Positions 60,877 to 64,000 of a DNA stretch of 64,000 nucleotides are shown one piece after another; within the stretch, counting starts at the first letter, position 1; each line of letters opens with the position of its first letter. This DNA is from Lates calcarifer. Lineage: Eukaryota > Chordata > Actinopteri > Centropomidae. The translations under genes were made by a program, and so were the position numbers. The stretch spans positions 22,937,173 through 23,001,172 of the forward strand of contig NC_066853.1 of NCBI RefSeq assembly GCF_001640805.2. Direction: 5' to 3'. The notes below the pieces were generated by a model. The model had not been told where the DNA came from and did not search any database. It saw only the letters and a list, made by a program, of their open reading frames with translations.

Positions 60877-62514
60877 GCAATGCTGGATTTATTAAAAGAC
60901 TTGATAATTATGCATTCAAATGAGCAATGGGGGAGTGTTTGGCAATGAAAGGAGTGCTGAACTGGTGCAGGGTGGGTTTGGACAGAACCAAAGTTGTAAA
61001 ATGAATCTGCTATCAATGGGGCCTTGTGGATTCTCACACTGATTAAATGATTAAATGAACCGCAGAACACCAAAGCACCAGCTCCTCTCTCAAGACACTG
61101 AAGTCCCATAAGGCACAGAGTTCATTAGGAAACTTAAGCTAGTAAAAAAGAAGTTACAGTGTATTAATTAATCTACCAATGAAAACTTAATGAACAGTAG
61201 ATCAGTCAGGAAAAACAAAGCCACTCTCAGAAGACAAAGCAAACTTTAAAAGTTTGTCAATAATCCCAGGAGCAGTCTATATTACTGTGGTAGTAGACTA
61301 TAGTTCAAACAGGATCCTTCTGAACTAAGCTGCAGGTATAATGCCTTCATAAATTATCCACTGCATCTCTTCCAAATTATCAGCCCCTGAGAAAACAAGT
61401 AAACACATGCATTCAGGCCTGATTTACACATATTCACACACCCAACTAACTGATGCAAGCCCAGACAGTGTGTGGTCTAACTAGACAGCAGGATGGCTTA
61501 CATGGCTTACACAGTAGCCCTCTCTCCAATGCCCCTCACTCCTCACCACCTGTTTCCTCCCATTCTGCCCACACAGATCCAGTAACAGTCAGTGAACTGC
61601 TGTAGTGAGCTGACGTGGAAACAAAAGTTGAGGTGATCTAAATGACATAGAATTCATCAGCTTATAAAGTGATAACCACAGAGGACACAGACCTCAGCGT
61701 ATCTGTGTTGCTTCCTTTCCATTAAACTACCACATTCATACTTTTAATCCAGTATGATAAATGGCAAGGTGATGTAATTTGTCAAATGGTTTTGTCTGGT
61801 AAAATACTAAAATAATTCAGGTGGTTGAACAGCAAACAGTCCATTTCTGGCATTTTTCGTGAACAACTAAATAAAACACCATGGATGTCTTCCAGGAGAG
61901 ATGGTCTGAGAATGTGTGCCAGTATGCCCATATGTAAAACAGTATCACATCTTTCTCCTATCTATGATAGTCAGCTTTTCATCGCCTCTTCCATGTTCCA
62001 TTCCATTCTTTCCACTGGCCATTTGGAATGGCTATAAACAGTTCACCCCTCTGACATGAGCAACACATTTTACAGAGTAATTCTACTGAGGCATTATTTA
62101 ACTGTAACTTTCTATTGTCGAAGCAGTGCACCGATGTTTTTTAGTATCTCCTGTCCTGCCAATACAGCCCTTGTCCTTGCTATTTTATCACCCAGTGATA
62201 ATGAAAAGAACAATCAGTTTGCAGCAACATAAGTACAACTCCAAGTCAGCTCACACACACTTGGGAGTGTAGTTTAACAAGCTCAACAGGATGTAAAAAA
62301 GAGGCCAGCTGAGCTAGCAAAAGATGTCCCATCAGTGAGGGAGGGGGGGTTATGAACAACTGCAGCTTTTAATGATTTGACATCTTTAATGATGGTTAGA
62401 GGGGAGAGGGATGAACCATTTATCAGTTGGAGGTCCCTGGGACGCTTCAGCCCTCAATCATTTCCGCCTCACCTATGTCCTCGTCTTCCAACTCTGTTTT
62501 AAGCCAAACACATT

Positions 62515-62800
62515 CTCAAGTGACCAATAACTTCTCCTGTCTGAGTTAGAGTGGTATATGGGCCTCGGCTGAAATAGCAGCCATCGGAGCAACATTAATT
62601 TGTACAGTAAAGACTTCTTCAACATACAGCTTGTAAATATGGCTGCAATACAAAAGAGAAAGATTAATATGAAAACCAGCAAAAATGCCCCAAAGCCAGC
62701 CAACGCAATTGGTAACCTATCGGACAGAATTATTAGCGCTGGTCACATTTCAATGTACAATCAGTGTATTCATAAAGCCATTCTCTTAAAAAAGAAAAAA
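62515..62800. promoter_or_regulatory. Candidate conserved non-coding element
   Basis: A repeat-poor block with words such as GCAACATTAATTTGTACAGT, AAATATGGCTGCAATACAAA, GAAAGATTAATATGAAAAC and GACAGAATTATTAGCGCTGG. Composition and density of homeodomain-like sites resemble vertebrate enhancers. Conservation cannot be assessed here. Confidence 0.2.
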
Positions 62801-64000
62801 AAGACAGGAGAAAGTTGGCTGTGGAGTCCAAGAGTTCAACTTTTCATTTGAAAAAACAATAATTTGCTCAGCTGATCCTCTGTACAGGAAAACAGAGATG
62901 AATGATACACAGGTAAACATACTCACACCTTTGTTATGGTTATGAGAGCCTTGTGTTTCCTGGTAAGAGGAACACCAGTTAGTTATAGTTATAATACAAA
63001 GGACAAATCTGCAAGAAGCAGCAATACACCTGTTCGCAAAATTTTTGTCACCTGTCTCCAGAAACAGCCAAAAATACATTTAAATGTTTTAAATGTGCTC
63101 GAGTTTGTTCTGTTGCAGTCACCATTTCATTTCATTCAACTGAGTCCTGCATTTACCATCTCTGCAGAGCAAGGGCAGAAACTGCCTCGCTCCTTGACAT
63201 ATTTCCTCCACTAAATCAGCCAATTAGCAGCACATTTTAACAGTGTAAATGGTTATGCTCAAAAATTACTTGACATGCTCTGCATGTAGGCCACAGAATG
63301 GTTCTGATGACATGGCATTTAACTAGGAGGCATGTTTGCTGATCAAAAGGGCCTGTCACTTTAGCAGCTAAATTAGCTCAATGTGCCGCAGCAAAGCTTG
63401 TGGCCTCATCTACCCCTGAGAAAATAAGTAATGTTCTCAAGCAATCCTAATTAAAAATGCTAAGCAAAATTTAGAAAAGATGGGGAAAAAGGACAGTGGT
63501 GTGAAAAATGTCTGTTCCATTTTTGTGTTGCTTTGATCTAACCTCTTCCTTTCCCAACACCTCTGAAACATGTTCAGTTCATCCTGACCTCAGGAGAACC
63601 CAGGGGGGTAAGTAGCTGCCCATGTAAAAATAGAGAAACAGGAAAAAGGGTTCTTTAGAAGGAACCCACCACTGTGAACAAAGCTCCTGCCATCTTGCAG
63701 GGGGACACAGCAGGCAACAAATCAGCTGAACATCAGTGGAGCAATAGGATTCCAGTAGAGCATATCCACAAGTACATAGGACAACTCAATTATTCATGTC
63801 AGTGTAGTGTGGCTAAACAATGGCTAGGCCATGGGATGGTTGAAACCAGAGGTAGGAGTATGTGAATGAGCATTATTAGCAGGATAGCATGAACCACTCT
63901 TGGTTTCTGGATTTAAAAAAACAAAGCAAAGCCAAAACAAACAAACAGTACAATTTGCTTAGTTTAATTTCCTACTAATCCTGTGCAGGGTTAGTGGGAG

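Larger units (their letters stand above)
44048..64000. other. Region upstream of spsb4 coding exons without supported genes
   Basis: Nearly 20 kb with no recognisable host coding exon on either strand. It may hold spsb4 5' non-coding exons and the promoter, but no CpG-rich promoter is evident by eye. Contents: MITE copies, a LINE-1-like remnant, a Tc1-like element, a LINE 3' end, an antisense LINE fragment, long CA repeats, and repeat-poor stretches at 46.36-46.70, 59.74-60.15, 62.4-62.8 and 63.1-63.5 kb that could be conserved elements. The 199-residue reverse ORF at 53705-54304 is a low-complexity artefact of a polypurine block. Confidence 0.55.

Overview
The window looks like the nuclear genome of a ray-finned fish, most likely a percomorph teleost. 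It has long AT-rich introns, many (CA)n/(TG)n microsatellites, a Tc1-like DNA transposon with a DD34E transposase, several hAT-type elements with perfect 8-bp target duplications, and LINE reverse-transcriptase fragments. Only two protein-coding genes can be supported, and both are identified from conserved exons with good splice sites.

Left part (1-14.3 kb): the 3' end of a calsyntenin gene on the plus strand. Five coding exons (5387-5557, 5784-5929, 6586-6709, 10374-10558, 10793-11017) join in frame and encode the membrane-proximal ectodomain, the single transmembrane helix and an acidic cytoplasmic tail. A 3' UTR of about 3.3 kb follows, ending at an AATAAA at 14264 with a GT-rich element behind it. 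The juxtamembrane sequence and the linkage to spsb4 favour clstn2. The 5' part of the gene lies outside the window.

Middle (14.3-28.7 kb): no supported gene. It holds old dispersed repeats, LINE remnants and one stretch (26.45-27.0 kb) that looks like a conserved non-coding element.

Centre and right (28.7-44.1 kb): spsb4 on the minus strand, so the two genes converge tail to tail. Coding exon 1 (43159-43867) carries the N-terminus and SPRY domain. After an intron of about 13 kb, coding exon 2 (30035-30162) carries the SOCS box. The joined protein is 278 residues. A probable 89-nt intron sits in the 5' UTR just before the ATG. The large intron holds three complete-looking non-autonomous hAT elements and a perfect 21-bp inverted repeat.

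Right flank (44.1-64 kb): no supported gene. It is upstream DNA or a 5' intron of spsb4, with a decayed Tc1-like transposon, a LINE-1-like remnant, a LINE 3' end, microsatellites and candidate regulatory stretches. CLSTN2 and SPSB4 are also linked in mammals (human 3q23), so the pairing is old. The two genes are not known to act in one pathway: calsyntenins are synaptic and transport membrane proteins, and SPSB4 is a Cullin5 ubiquitin-ligase substrate receptor. I found no convincing new molecular system; the unusual signals are listed as findings.
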